A stretch of 64,000 nucleotides of DNA, from contig NZ_JAKEVM010000004.1 of assembly GCF_022398475.1 (NCBI RefSeq), positions 1 to 64,000 on the forward strand, read 5' to 3'. Below the pieces are notes generated by a model. It searched no databases. It had not been told where the DNA came from and was given only the letters and a program-made list of their open reading frames with translations. A program made the translations under genes and the position numbers. This DNA comes from Pseudoalteromonas shioyasakiensis. Lineage in GTDB: Bacteria; Pseudomonadota; Gammaproteobacteria; Enterobacterales; Alteromonadaceae. This document shows positions 33,057 to 42,881 of the stretch, one piece after another; position 1 is the stretch's first letter; every line of letters starts with the position of its first letter.

Positions 33057-35912
33057 ATGGATAAAACCTATAATCCGCAAGATATTGAACAGTCTTTATA
33101 CCAAGGCTGGGAAGAAAATGGCTACTTTAAACCGTCTGGCCAAGGTGACGCATACTCAATTATGATCCCGCCACCAAACGTCACGGGTAGCTTACACATG
33201 GGCCACGCGTTCCAAGATACCATCATGGATACGCTAACGCGTTTAAAGCGTATGCAAGGCAACAACACTTTATGGCAAGTAGGTACTGACCACGCGGGTA
33301 TCGCAACGCAAATGCTTGTTGAGCGTAAGCTTGCAGCTGAAGAAGGTAAAACACGTCACGACCTTGGCCGTGAAGCATTTATCGATAAAATCTGGGAGTG
33401 GAAAAACCACTCTGGTGGCACGATCACTAAACAATTACGTCGTTTAGGCGCTTCTGTAGATTGGGACCGTGAGCGTTTCACTATGGACGAAGGCCTTTCT
33501 GAAGCGGTTAAAGAAGTATTCGTACGTCTTCACAAAGAAGATTTAATCTACCGTGGTAAGCGCCTAGTTAACTGGGATCCTAAGCTACACACTGCGATTT
33601 CTGATCTTGAAGTTGAAAACAAAGACAAACAAGGTCACATGTGGAACCTACGTTACCCACTTGCTGATGGCGTAAAAACCAAAGATGGTAAAGACTACAT
33701 CATTGTTGCGACAACACGTCCTGAAACAATGCTAGGTGATTCAGGTGTTGCTGTTAACCCTGATGATGAGCGTTACCAAGATCTGATCGGTAAAGAAATT
33801 TTACTGCCTATCGTAAACCGCCGTATTCCAATTGTTGCCGATGAGCATGCAGACATGGAAAAAGGCACTGGTTGTGTGAAAATCACGCCTGCCCACGACT
33901 TTAACGATAACGAAGTAGGTAAACGTCACCAACTACCAATGATCAACATCTTCAACAAAGATGCTGCGGTATTAAGCGAAGGTGAAAGCTACACATTTGA
34001 TGGTAAAGAGCTTGAATTAGATGCGCCAATTCCTGAGCGCCTACATGGCCTTGACCGCTTTGATGCACGTAAAGCGATTGTGAGCGAATTTGAAGAACTT
34101 GGTCTACTAGAAAAAATTGAAGATCATAGCCTAACTGTACCTTACGGTGACCGTTCTGGCGTAGTGATTGAGCCTCTTCTTACAGATCAGTGGTACGTGC
34201 GCGTAGCGCCTCTAGCTGAGCCTGCAAAAGAAGCCGTTAAAAATGGCGACATTAAGTTCGTACCTCAACAATACGAGAACATGTACTTCTCGTGGATGAA
34301 CGACGTACAAGACTGGTGTATTTCACGTCAGCTTTGGTGGGGTCACCGCATCCCAGCTTGGTACGACAACGAAGGCAACGTTTACGTTGGTCGTGACGAA
34401 GCTGAAGTACGCCGCGATAACAACCTTGCTGATGATGTTGCACTTAAGCAAGACGAAGACGTTTTAGATACCTGGTTCTCATCTGCGCTTTGGACTTTCT
34501 CAACGCAAGGCTGGCCGGCAAACACTGATGATTTAAAAACGTTCCACCCGTCTGACGTATTGGTAACAGGTTTCGACATCATCTTCTTCTGGGTTGCTCG
34601 TATGATCATGATGACCATGCACTTCATCAAAGATGAAGACGGCAAGCCACAAGTACCATTTAAAACCGTTTACGTAACTGGCCTTATCCGCGATGAAAAC
34701 GGCGATAAGATGTCTAAATCGAAAGGTAACGTACTTGATCCTATCGACATGATTGACGGTATCGATCTTGAAAGCCTAGTTGAAAAGCGCACTGGTAACA
34801 TGATGCAGCCACAACTAGCGAAGAAGATTGAGAAGAACACTCGTAAAACATTCGAAAACGGTATCGAAGCACACGGTACAGACGCACTGCGTTTCACCCT
34901 TGCAGCAATGGCTTCAACGGGTCGTGATATCAACTGGGATATGAACCGTCTTGAAGGTTACCGTAACTTCTGTAACAAACTATGGAACGCAAGTCGTTAC
35001 GTATTGATGAACACAGAAGAGCAAGACTGTGGTTTCGCTACAGATGCTGAGAAACAGTATTCACTCGCTGATCGTTGGATTTTAGGCCAGTTTGAAGCAA
35101 CTGTTAAAACCTATACTGAGCATCTAGAAAACTACCGTTTTGACCTAGCCGCAAACACTATTTATGAGTTCACTTGGAACCAATTCTGTGACTGGTACCT
35201 AGAGCTTACTAAACCAGTATTGTTTAAAGGCAACGAAGCACAGCAACGTGGCACTCGTCATACCTTAATCACGGTATTAGAAAGCCTACTTCGCTTAATG
35301 CACCCGTTAATGCCATACATCACAGAAACGATTTGGCAACGTGTTGCACCACTTGCAGGTATCGAAACTGCGGGCACTAGCATCATGGTTCAAGGTTTCC
35401 CTGTTTACAATGAAGCAAATGTTGATAGCCAAGCGATGGACGACCTAGAGTGGGTTAAACAATTCATTCTTGCTATTCGTAACATCCGTGGTGAAATGGA
35501 TATCAGCCCAAGCAAACCATTATCGGTATTGCTTGCTAATGCGTCTGACGAAGACAAACGCCGCTTAACGGAAAACGAAGCTTTCTTAGCGTCTCTTGCT
35601 AAGCTTGAAGAGTTCACGCTTCTTGATAGCAAAGACGAAGCACCTGCGTGTGCAACATCGTATGTTGGTAACCTTGAGATCATGATCCCAATGGCTGGCC
35701 TAATCGATGTTGAAGCTGAACTAGCTCGTATCGCGAAGCAGCTTGAAAAAGCAGAGAAAGGCTTAGCTCAAGTTAATAACAAATTAGCTAACGAGAAGTT
35801 CGTAAATAACGCGCCAGAAGCCGTGCTTGCTAAAGAGCATGCTAAGCTGGCTGAGTTTACAGATGCGAAAGACAAACTATTAGCGCAAAAAGCGAAAATC
35901 GAAAGTCTATAA
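33057..35912 (+). CDS. valS: Valyl-tRNA synthetase
   Basis: A 951-residue class I synthetase. The HIGH motif appears as HMGH at 47-50 within [15 protein letters not shown], and KMSKS at 551-555 within [14 protein letters not shown]. The editing domain between them and the C-terminal coiled-coil arm (from about residue 880, Lys/Glu/Ala-rich) are present. It charges tRNA-Val and edits misactivated threonine. Length and domain order are normal. It ends with a strong terminator. Confidence 0.98.
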   Translation: MDKTYNPQDIEQSLYQGWEENGYFKPSGQGDAYSIMIPPPNVTGSLHMGHAFQDTIMDTLTRLKRMQGNNTLWQVGTDHAGIATQMLVERKLAAEEGKTRHDLGREAFIDKIWEWKNHSGGTITKQLRRLGASVDWDRERFTMDEGLSEAVKEVFVRLHKEDLIYRGKRLVNWDPKLHTAISDLEVENKDKQGHMWNLRYPLADGVKTKDGKDYIIVATTRPETMLGDSGVAVNPDDERYQDLIGKEILLPIVNRRIPIVADEHADMEKGTGCVKITPAHDFNDNEVGKRHQLPMINIFNKDAAVLSEGESYTFDGKELELDAPIPERLHGLDRFDARKAIVSEFEELGLLEKIEDHSLTVPYGDRSGVVIEPLLTDQWYVRVAPLAEPAKEAVKNGDIKFVPQQYENMYFSWMNDVQDWCISRQLWWGHRIPAWYDNEGNVYVGRDEAEVRRDNNLADDVALKQDEDVLDTWFSSALWTFSTQGWPANTDDLKTFHPSDVLVTGFDIIFFWVARMIMMTMHFIKDEDGKPQVPFKTVYVTGLIRDENGDKMSKSKGNVLDPIDMIDGIDLESLVEKRTGNMMQPQLAKKIEKNTRKTFENGIEAHGTDALRFTLAAMASTGRDINWDMNRLEGYRNFCNKLWNASRYVLMNTEEQDCGFATDAEKQYSLADRWILGQFEATVKTYTEHLENYRFDLAANTIYEFTWNQFCDWYLELTKPVLFKGNEAQQRGTRHTLITVLESLLRLMHPLMPYITETIWQRVAPLAGIETAGTSIMVQGFPVYNEANVDSQAMDDLEWVKQFILAIRNIRGEMDISPSKPLSVLLANASDEDKRRLTENEAFLASLAKLEEFTLLDSKDEAPACATSYVGNLEIMIPMAGLIDVEAELARIAKQLEKAEKGLAQVNNKLANEKFVNNAPEAVLAKEHAKLAEFTDAKDKLLAQKAKIESL

Positions 35913-35947
35913 CAGCATATATAAAGCGCGATTTATTCGCGCTTACA

Positions 35948-35986
35948 AAAAAGCCGCGCTATAACATTGTTATAGCGCGGCTTTTT
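35948..35986. terminator. Bidirectional terminator between valS and fadL-like gene
   Basis: An 18-bp perfect stem (AAAAAGCCGCGCTATAAC with its complement) around an ATT loop, with T5 on either strand. It serves valS and the convergent FadL-family gene. Confidence 0.95.
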
Positions 35987-35994
35987 AATGCTCT

Positions 35995-36018
35995 GTAGCA
36001 GCGACTTTACGTCGCGTC
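35995..36018 (+). repeat. Single REP-like element
   Basis: GTAGCAGCGACTTTACGTCG starts with GTAG and forms a GCGAC/GTCGC hairpin, the form of a REP sequence. It fills the short space between the terminator and the stop codon of the FadL-family gene. Confidence 0.6.
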
Positions 36019-36022
36019 AAAA

Positions 36023-37300
36023 TTAAAATTTGTAGTTGTACTGAGCACCAATTAGAACTGCGTGACCTTTTGATTCATATTCCCATGAAACATCTTGGCC
36101 TAAAGAAGCAGCTAGGCTGTCTTTTTCAGAGAAGTTTTGTGTTTTACCACGAAGGATACTTACACCTAAGTCAACATTTGAGTTTTCGCTGAATGCGTAG
36201 TTACCACCAAACGAGAACCAGAAACGATCTGTATCAGGGATAGAGATTGAAAGGTGTGATTGGTCTGCTGGTGACTCATCGTATGCAATACCTGCACGAA
36301 GTAAAAGTGCATCGCTGTACTGGTAGTCAGTACCGATAGAGTAACGCATTGAATCTGAGAAGTTCTCTTCTTTAGAGAATACAGGCGTTTCAAGGCTTGG
36401 TGTATAAGCTTCTAATTTTTGGAAGCTATCCCAACCAGTCCATAAGATGCTGTAGTGTACGCCTAGCTTCTTATCAAGTTGATGTGAACCAGAAAATTCA
36501 GCAATTGCTGGTAAAGTCAGTTTTAACTCACCCGGTACTGTAGTACCCGCTAAACCGCCAACTGCAGCTGGAAGTTGGTTTGAGTACTCGCCTTCAAAGT
36601 CGATATCTGTTTCGCTGCGGTAGTTAAAACCAAAACGGTTGTTTTCGTCTAACTGATACATCGCACCAATGTTCCAACCAAAGCCGTAGTCGTCACCTTC
36701 AAGGTGAGCAATTTGCGTGCTAGCTGGTAAACCAAATGGATTAGTACCTGCATTACGAACAACTTTTGCATCAGCATAAACATAGTTTAAACCAAGACCT
36801 AAGCTGAACTGTTCGTTGATTTTATATGAAGCGCTAGCATTCATGTTAACTGTTACGATTTCAGTTTCACCTGCAATAGAGCCTGCCGCGTAGTCATCTT
36901 TAAACTCAGTTGAAAGACCGAAGTTTGAAAAAGCACCAAAGCCTAAAGACACTTTATCGTTTAAAGGCATTGTGAAGTAACCTGCAGGGATAAATGCAGA
37001 TGGTGCGATGCTATCGTCATCGATAGAGCTTTCATCTAAGCCGTATGCAGCACTTTCGCCTTTTAAACTTACATCTGGAATTACAGCAATACCTGCTACT
37101 GAGATTTGCTTGTCTTTGAATAAAGACATAAGTGCAGGATTACGAGCAACAACTGATGCGTCATCTGCAACAGCTGCTTCACCAGCGTATGCGCGACCTA
37201 AACCTGAAACGTTTTGCTCTGCTAATTGGAAAGCTGCAGCGAAGCTGTCAGCAGAAACAACAGCAAGTGATGCTGCAATTAGTGTTTTAGTGAACTTCAT
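36023..37300 (-). CDS. FadL-family outer membrane long-chain fatty acid transporter
   Basis: A 425-residue outer-membrane beta-barrel. The signal peptide ends at about DSFA-A, then the FadL-type hatch segment AAFQLAEQNVSGLGRAYAG appears, with the conserved NPA motif at 54-56. The C-terminus ends in the aromatic-rich GAQYNYKF. It should let long-chain fatty acids or other hydrophobic compounds diffuse into the periplasm. It is monocistronic, behind a 335-bp upstream interval that contains a 14-bp palindrome. Aromatic-hydrocarbon porins share the fold, so the substrate is an inference. Confidence 0.9.
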   Translation of the reverse strand: MKFTKTLIAASLAVVSADSFAAAFQLAEQNVSGLGRAYAGEAAVADDASVVARNPALMSLFKDKQISVAGIAVIPDVSLKGESAAYGLDESSIDDDSIAPSAFIPAGYFTMPLNDKVSLGFGAFSNFGLSTEFKDDYAAGSIAGETEIVTVNMNASASYKINEQFSLGLGLNYVYADAKVVRNAGTNPFGLPASTQIAHLEGDDYGFGWNIGAMYQLDENNRFGFNYRSETDIDFEGEYSNQLPAAVGGLAGTTVPGELKLTLPAIAEFSGSHQLDKKLGVHYSILWTGWDSFQKLEAYTPSLETPVFSKEENFSDSMRYSIGTDYQYSDALLLRAGIAYDESPADQSHLSISIPDTDRFWFSFGGNYAFSENSNVDLGVSILRGKTQNFSEKDSLAASLGQDVSWEYESKGHAVLIGAQYNYKF

Positions 37301-37525
37301 AAATCTGTGTCCTCTTGCAAACTTGTGCGAAAGCTAATCCAACAATGAGGGCAACCTATTAGTTAAGCATAAAAGATTAGCGCTGTATGTTGGTATTAGA
37401 TGTTTTATTCTAATGATTACAAACTTTCGAACATTACCTTAATTAAGATCAAAAAACTGTAATTTTTCGTTAGAAATAGGTAAAAACCCGCATTTTAACA
37501 ACAAGATAACAACTTATTAAAACTC

Positions 37526-37539
37526 ATCAGAGCTCTGAT
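37526..37539. promoter_or_regulatory. 14-bp palindrome, candidate operator
   Basis: ATCAGAGCTCTGAT is perfectly self-complementary. It lies 226 bp upstream of the FadL-family gene and 37 bp upstream of the -35 box of the divergent gene. It does not match the E. coli FadR consensus closely, so the regulator is unknown. Confidence 0.5.
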
Positions 37540-37575
37540 TACAAAAACAACAAACAGTAGTAATTATCATTTGCA

Positions 37576-37604
37576 TTGACATCTATTTCTTGTCCCTTTA
37601 GACT
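37576..37604 (+). promoter_or_regulatory. Sigma-70 promoter
   Basis: A perfect -35 box TTGACA (37576-37581) and a -10 box TAGACT (37599-37604) are separated by 17 bases. Transcription from here would start near 37611, which supports the ATG at 37636 as the start of the next gene. Confidence 0.7.
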
Positions 37605-37635
37605 AAAAATAAAGGTTTTACTGTTGAGTTTGAGT

Positions 37636-37959
37636 ATGGAAATCGCATTGATTATTGCGGCACTGATGTTATGTGGTGTGAGTGTTCATTATTTTTGTAA
37701 AGCAAACTATTGCGCGTGCACTAAAGCGGGTGATTGCGATAACCCAGTCAATCACTATTGGCTAGGCGCCATGCTGAGTGCTGTTTTATCACTACTGTTA
37801 TGTTGTGTGGCCTTACATGTAGAAAAAGGCACATTGCTGTGGTTGGTATTAATGACGAGTTGTTTTAGTGGTGCATTTATATCAGCAAAACGCAGTGCCA
37901 AAAAACGCTGTTTTAAGTCTAAACAAGCAGATGCTCTTTTAACAAACGAGCCAAATTAA
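37636..37959 (+). CDS. Small membrane protein of unknown function
   Basis: A 107-residue protein with three hydrophobic segments (about 2-18, 43-61 and 66-84) and a Cys-rich stretch between the first two (CKANYCACTKAGDC). The tail is basic (KRSAKKRCFKSK). I do not recognise the family. The start at 37636 is chosen because a sigma-70 promoter overlaps any earlier start. Its last 41 bases overlap, tail to tail, the HD-GYP gene on the other strand. The cysteines could bind metal or form disulfides, which is a guess. Confidence 0.65.
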   Translation: MEIALIIAALMLCGVSVHYFCKANYCACTKAGDCDNPVNHYWLGAMLSAVLSLLLCCVALHVEKGTLLWLVLMTSCFSGAFISAKRSAKKRCFKSKQADALLTNEPN

Positions 37960-39136
37960 GCTGATAATCTAGAGGCTTAATACTCGCAATAATTTTTAGT
38001 TCTTTTTCTACGCTTAAATCGACATCTTTGGCAGTAATATGATGCTTATGCTTGGCATTATAGAAGATCTTTATTTTCGGCTTAATTGGGTTTTCGTGGT
38101 TACCTTCCATCACTAACGCCAAGCGCTCATTATTCAACTTCACAATCGTTCCAACAGGGTGCACCCCTAGGCATTTAATAAAGCGTTGCACCAACTCAGA
38201 GTCAAACAATTGCTTATTGGCAAGTAAATAACGCAGCGCTGAGATTGGCTCTTCTCCCATTTGATGCGGCCTGTCTGCTGTCATAGCATCATAAACATCG
38301 ACGATTGCCATCATACGGGCTGCACGGCTCAGCTTTTCAGCTGCAATACCGCGAGGGTAACCTGTACCATCTAAACGCTCATGGTGATTCACTATCATAT
38401 CAAGCATTAACGGCGTAATGCCCTTTTCACCTTTCACTAAACCTAAACTCTGCGCCACATGCTTTTTAACAACTTGCATTTCGTTGTCGTTCAAGGCACT
38501 TGGTTTAGACAATACACCTTGTGGCATTTTCGCCTGACCGATATCGTGCATCAATGCACCCATTGCCAGCTCTTTTATTGTCTTTTCTTTGTAGCCTAGG
38601 TACTTAGCAAACACACTCACCAAAATAGCGGTGTTGATCATGTGCCGCCAGTTATAAATATGTTTATCTTTAAGGCGAGTTAAAATAGTTAAGGCATTGT
38701 GATTACGAAATACCGAGCTGACTATATCAACGGCGATATCATCAAGCACAGCGACATTCATCTTTAAACCCGATGTGATATCTGAGTAGAAACCTTGTAA
38801 TTTTCGGCTGTGCTGCTCGTAATGCACGCTGGCTTTTAAAAACTCTTGTTGAACCGTTATCCCTTGTGGTGCTTCGTTAGCTGCAGGCTTTTGTTCAACC
38901 TTAGGTTTAGCCGGTTCAGGCTTTGGTTGGTATTTTTTAGGGAGTGCAACATCGCTTTGTGTAAAGTCGATGAGTAGCTCTTCAACCCCCTCAGAGATAA
39001 GGCGTTGAATAATCGTTTTATCACGCACTAAACCACGTGTTTTGATTTTAATACTATTTACATGCTCTTGTTGCTTACTGACACTGTCAACAAACATCCC
39101 TGGTACAAGTTCGGCAATGGGTAAGGTAATAAGCAT
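37919..39136 (-). CDS. HD-GYP domain c-di-GMP phosphodiesterase with N-terminal DUF3391
   Basis: A 405-residue protein with an N-terminal DUF3391-like region (about 1-130) and an HD-GYP domain (about 140-310). It has MHD at 196-198 and HHERLDGTGYP at 251-261, with the later DVYDAMTADRP segment. All expected metal-binding motif residues are present, so it should hydrolyse cyclic di-GMP. A proline/lysine-rich linker lies at about 66-90. It has no membrane segment or sensor domain. It is monocistronic; its 3' end overlaps the small membrane protein gene by 41 bases. Confidence 0.92.
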   Translation of the reverse strand: MLITLPIAELVPGMFVDSVSKQQEHVNSIKIKTRGLVRDKTIIQRLISEGVEELLIDFTQSDVALPKKYQPKPEPAKPKVEQKPAANEAPQGITVQQEFLKASVHYEQHSRKLQGFYSDITSGLKMNVAVLDDIAVDIVSSVFRNHNALTILTRLKDKHIYNWRHMINTAILVSVFAKYLGYKEKTIKELAMGALMHDIGQAKMPQGVLSKPSALNDNEMQVVKKHVAQSLGLVKGEKGITPLMLDMIVNHHERLDGTGYPRGIAAEKLSRAARMMAIVDVYDAMTADRPHQMGEEPISALRYLLANKQLFDSELVQRFIKCLGVHPVGTIVKLNNERLALVMEGNHENPIKPKIKIFYNAKHKHHITAKDVDLSVEKELKIIASIKPLDYQLNLARLLKEHLLV

Positions 39137-39229
39137 ATGTGAGCTTAGCGCATAAAAACATCGAGTTTTTATTATCGCTAATTGATTACAAATGTCTATA
39201 GATTGGGTAGCGAATACGAAATAGGTATT

Positions 39230-39396
39230 AGGGAAGAGTTAGAAAGGGGAAAGCTAGAAAGGGGAAAGTTTCTAGGGGAAAGTTAGAAAGAGTAAAGCTA
39301 GAATCGCTTAGCTAACGACTCAAGAAACTCGCTAACTTTACTCTTGAAACTTGCTAACTTCCCATCCCTAGCAACTCGCTAACTTTACTCCTGAAA
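39230..39396. repeat. Degenerate short-repeat block upstream of the HD-GYP gene
   Basis: The block contains two copies of AGAAAGGGGAAAG followed by a related GGGGAAAGTTAGAAAG. After these come two copies of CTCGCTAACTTTACTCYTGAAA (Y at one varying base), about 40 bp apart. Words such as GCTAACTT recur on one strand and AAAGTTAG on the other. The right end runs into the last codons of rraB. Confidence 0.7.
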
Positions 39397-39720
39397 GTAA
39401 GTACCCCAGCCATCGTATTCAACGTCGGTTTGCTGAGCAAGCGCTTCTAGCTTGTCTACGTCTTCCATAATCGCTTCTACTTCAAGTTCACACTCAACAA
39501 CCACGTCAAAGCTCCACACTTTCTCGCCGTCTTCTAGCTCAAGTTCTGCAGGTTCTTCAACATCGTAACCTAGTTTAAAAGCGGCTAAAGCGGCTTGCTC
39601 TAACTTTTCAAAATTTTCGCTAACAAAGTGGTGTTCCACTTCATAAAGTACTTCAGGATCTGAGCCATCTTCAAGTAATGAAGTAACGATGTCTTCAGTA
39701 ATTTCGCGCCAATTTTCCAT
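39385..39720 (-). CDS. rraB: Regulator of ribonuclease E activity B
   Basis: A 111-residue highly acidic protein matching RraB (YjgD) in length and sequence character: MENWREITEDIVTSLLEDGS at the start, and HHFVSENFEKLE and DVEYDGWGTYFQE at the end. RraB binds RNase E and changes degradosome composition and RNA decay. The ATG overlaps the plsC stop codon by one base (TAATG), so translation is coupled. Its final codons lie inside a short-repeat block. Confidence 0.93.
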   Translation of the reverse strand: MENWREITEDIVTSLLEDGSDPEVLYEVEHHFVSENFEKLEQAALAAFKLGYDVEEPAELELEDGEKVWSFDVVVECELEVEAIMEDVDKLEALAQQTDVEYDGWGTYFQE

Positions 39721-40433
39721 TATTTGTTTCTCACTTGAGCATCTAATTCAGTTATTTTAGCAGCCATAATCTGATGAACATGTGAAGCATGGTCACGAGC
39801 AGATACGTCTTTATCAAGATAAATCGGCGCTAACATTTCGAGGTAAATTGTACCATTATCCCAGCGATTTAGCTTAATAGTTTTGTGCGTTGTACTCATA
39901 CAAACAGGCACAACTGGCACATCAGCACTCATTGCTGTGTGAAATGCCCCAGTTTTGAAGGGTAATAAACCACGACCATAGCTTCGCGTGCCCTCAGGAA
40001 ACATCCAAACCGATAGACCTTTTTGTTTTATTTTCTCAGCTGATTTAGAAATTGTACCTGCCGCTTTTGAGCGGTTAGCGCGGTCAATTAAGATATTTCC
40101 CGATAACCAATATAGTTGACCAAAAAATGGGATCCATTTGAGGCTTTTCTTACCTAGGCTTACGCAATTCTCTGGCACCATGGCAGGTAAAGTGAATAGG
40201 TCATAGTTATTTTGATGATTTGCTACATAGACAGCAGGACCAATATTTTTTGGAGCCTCGTGATATTTAAGCTCTAGTTTGACACCTAAAATTTTAGCTA
40301 CCTTGCAAAACCAACCCGAAATAATATGCACGTTATTAGTATAAAACGGCTTAACGATGCATAAAAGCAGCCCAAAAACACAGCTTAAAACAATGAATAA
40401 CGCCATGAAAATTATGCGAAAAATAGCTAACAA
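39720..40433 (-). CDS. plsC: 1-acyl-sn-glycerol-3-phosphate acyltransferase
   Basis: A 237-residue membrane acyltransferase. The catalytic NHXXXXD motif is NHQNNYD at 72-78, and the substrate-binding FPEGTR is at 145-150, with a later VPVVPVC block. An N-terminal hydrophobic segment (about 5-28) anchors it in the inner membrane. It makes phosphatidic acid from lysophosphatidic acid. It forms an overlapping pair with rraB and lies downstream of parC beyond a terminator. Confidence 0.93.
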   Translation of the reverse strand: MLAIFRIIFMALFIVLSCVFGLLLCIVKPFYTNNVHIISGWFCKVAKILGVKLELKYHEAPKNIGPAVYVANHQNNYDLFTLPAMVPENCVSLGKKSLKWIPFFGQLYWLSGNILIDRANRSKAAGTISKSAEKIKQKGLSVWMFPEGTRSYGRGLLPFKTGAFHTAMSADVPVVPVCMSTTHKTIKLNRWDNGTIYLEMLAPIYLDKDVSARDHASHVHQIMAAKITELDAQVRNK

Positions 40434-40542
40434 ACGAATTCTCCTCGTACTAATCAGCGCGCATTATAACGTGAAAAATACCATTTCCATAGCTTTAAGC
40501 GCACATGTGTACGCTTAAAATTTCATAACGTTTTAACAATAA

Positions 40543-40568
40543 AAAAGGCCTGCAATTGCAGGCCTTTT
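40543..40568. terminator. parC terminator
   Basis: AAAAGGCCTGCAATTGCAGGCCTTTT is self-complementary in two halves, with further T residues on the minus strand. It closes the parE-to-parC transcript before plsC. Confidence 0.92.
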
Positions 40569-40573
40569 ATTTT

Positions 40574-42871
40574 TTACTCTGTTACTTCGCTTGGCGACTC
40601 ATCACTATCATCAGTTTGAGTCACTTCGACTACAGCTTCATCAACACGTTGTAAGCCTCTGGGTAACTTATTACCTCGTCTACCACGTTCACCATGATAA
40701 TGCTCAAGATCAGCCGGTTTAAGTGTCAGTTTTCGTTTCCCTGCATGCAGGGTTACGCTACTGCCCGCAGGCACCACTGCCAGTACTTTTACAAACTCTT
40801 CTCGGGCTTGTACTTTCGCACTTGGGATAGAAATAATCTTATTTCCTTTACCCTTACTAAGCTTAGGTAAATCACGCAGTGGGAATAACAACATACGGCC
40901 TTCGTTAGAAATTGCCATACAGTAATCTGTTGCTACGTCAGTTACTCTAATTGGCGCGAGTAATTCACCGCCTTTAGGAACACTGACCAGCGCTTTACCG
41001 TTTTTGTTCTTACTCACCAGATCTTTAAAGTCGCTTATAAAGCCATAACCTGCATCTGAGGCCATTAACAACACTTGGTTGTCTTCTGCCATCACCACAT
41101 GCTCAAAGTTGGCTCCTGCGCTTAAGTTAAAGCGCCCTGTCATTGGCTCACCTTGGCTTCGAGCTGAAGGTAAACTGTGTGCATCAGTAGCAAAAGCACG
41201 GCCACTTGAGTCTAAGAACACTGCAGGTTGATTGCTCTTACCTCGCGCTGAGGCTTTATAGCTGTCGCCTGACTTGTAACTCAGCCCTTCAACATCTAAA
41301 TCATGGCCTTTACCAACACGTGCCCAACCTTTTTCAGATAACACAACGGTCACTGACTCTGAAGGGATAAGGTCTTTTTCACTTAACGCTTTTGCTTCAA
41401 CACGTTCAACAACTGGTGAGCGACGATCATCGCCATACATTTCAGCCGCTTCTTGGATTTCTTTTTTCATTAAGGTCGACATACGACGCTCTGAACCAAG
41501 CGTTTGCTCTAACTTGTCACGCTCAAGAGCAAGTTCATCCTGCTCACCTTTAATCTTGAACTCTTCAAGTTTTGCTAAATGACGTAGTTTTAACTCTAAA
41601 ATCGCTTCCGCTTGAATATCAGTTAAACCAAAACGCTCCATTAATACAGGCTTTGGTTTATCTTCAGTACGGATAATTTCGATAACTTCATCAATATTTA
41701 AAAAGGCCGTTAATAAACCTTCTAAAATATGTAAGCGAGCTAATACTTTATCTAAACGGTGCTGTAAGCGGCGGCGAACTGTTTCACGGCGGAACGTTAA
41801 CCACTCGGTTAAAATACTACGTAAATCTTTAACTTGCGGACGACCATCAAGGCCAAGCATGTTTAAGTTTACGCGGTAGTTCTTTTCTAAATCTGTGGTT
41901 GCAAATAGGTGCGCCATTAGTGGCTCAGCTTTAATGCGGTTTGAACGCGGTACAATCACGATACGAGTTGGGTTTTCGTGATCAGATTCGTCACGTAAAT
42001 CAGCAACCATTGGCAACTTTTTAGCATTCATCTGGGCTGCAATTTGCTCAAGCACTTTTGCACCTGAACACTGATGAGGCAGCGCGGTGATCACTATGTC
42101 ACCTTGCTCTTCAGTGTAAATTGCACGCATCTTGATAGAACCACGTCCGGTTTGATAAATCTTACGAATATCGTCTTTTGGTGTGATGATTTCAGCTTCT
42201 GTTGGGTAGTCAGGCGCATGCACTAACTCAAGCAACTCTTCGATTTCTGTCTTTGGCTTATCAAGTAATAGACAACAGGCACTGGCAACTTCACGCACAT
42301 TGTGTGGTGGAATATCGGTTGCCATACCTACCGCAATCCCCGTTACACCATTAAGTAAGATGTGTGGTAAACGCGCAGGTAACACCATTGGCTCATCAAG
42401 TGTACCGTCAAAGTTTGCGGTCCAATCTACAGTGCCTTGACCCAGCTCTTTTAGCAGAACTTCTGAGAACTTAGATAAACGCGCTTCGGTGTAACGCATT
42501 GCAGCAAATGATTTAGGATCATCGGCAGCCCCCCAGTTACCTTGACCGTCCACCAGCGGGTAGCGGTAAGAAAACGGCTGCGCCATTAACACCATCGCTT
42601 CGTAACAAGCACTATCGCCATGGGGGTGGTATTTACCCAGTACATCACCCACGGTACGGGCTGATTTTTTATATTTTGCTTGCGCCGATAGCCCCAGCTC
42701 GCTCATTGCATAGATGATACGACGCTGTACAGGCTTAAGACCATCACCTACATGAGGTAAAGCACGGTCCATGATGACGTACATTGAGTAGTTTAAGTAG
42801 GCGTCTTCAGTAAAGCGCCCCATTGTTTGTTGTTCTACGCCTTGCATCAGCAAGGTATCTGTATCACTCAT
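40574..42871 (-). CDS. parC: DNA topoisomerase IV subunit A
   Basis: A 765-residue type IIA topoisomerase subunit. The quinolone-resistance region [13 protein letters not shown] contains S87 and E91, the wild-type residues at the two main resistance positions (E. coli S80 and E84). The catalytic tyrosine is Y127 in [10 protein letters not shown]. The C-terminal beta-pinwheel domain follows from about residue 495. With ParE it decatenates replicated chromosomes. It starts 10 bp after the sorbosone-dehydrogenase-like gene and is likely in one transcript with it and parE. Confidence 0.98.
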   Translation of the reverse strand: MSDTDTLLMQGVEQQTMGRFTEDAYLNYSMYVIMDRALPHVGDGLKPVQRRIIYAMSELGLSAQAKYKKSARTVGDVLGKYHPHGDSACYEAMVLMAQPFSYRYPLVDGQGNWGAADDPKSFAAMRYTEARLSKFSEVLLKELGQGTVDWTANFDGTLDEPMVLPARLPHILLNGVTGIAVGMATDIPPHNVREVASACCLLLDKPKTEIEELLELVHAPDYPTEAEIITPKDDIRKIYQTGRGSIKMRAIYTEEQGDIVITALPHQCSGAKVLEQIAAQMNAKKLPMVADLRDESDHENPTRIVIVPRSNRIKAEPLMAHLFATTDLEKNYRVNLNMLGLDGRPQVKDLRSILTEWLTFRRETVRRRLQHRLDKVLARLHILEGLLTAFLNIDEVIEIIRTEDKPKPVLMERFGLTDIQAEAILELKLRHLAKLEEFKIKGEQDELALERDKLEQTLGSERRMSTLMKKEIQEAAEMYGDDRRSPVVERVEAKALSEKDLIPSESVTVVLSEKGWARVGKGHDLDVEGLSYKSGDSYKASARGKSNQPAVFLDSSGRAFATDAHSLPSARSQGEPMTGRFNLSAGANFEHVVMAEDNQVLLMASDAGYGFISDFKDLVSKNKNGKALVSVPKGGELLAPIRVTDVATDYCMAISNEGRMLLFPLRDLPKLSKGKGNKIISIPSAKVQAREEFVKVLAVVPAGSSVTLHAGKRKLTLKPADLEHYHGERGRRGNKLPRGLQRVDEAVVEVTQTDDSDESPSEVTE

Positions 42872-42881
42872 TAACGCTTAC

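Larger units (their letters stand above)
37301..37635. other. Divergent regulatory interval upstream of the FadL-family gene
   Basis: This 335-bp AT-rich gap has no gene. It holds the FadL-family promoter region (not resolvable), the palindrome at 37526-37539 and a good sigma-70 promoter for the small membrane protein (37576-37604). Confidence 0.7.

Noticed and set aside
37008-37337. A 109-codon open frame opposite the FadL-family gene
   Set aside because: It is antisense to a well-supported signal-peptide-bearing gene and has the Ser/Ala-rich composition typical of shadow frames.
40574-42871. Quinolone-resistance mutation in parC
   Set aside because: S87 and E91, the equivalents of E. coli S80 and E84, are the susceptible residues.
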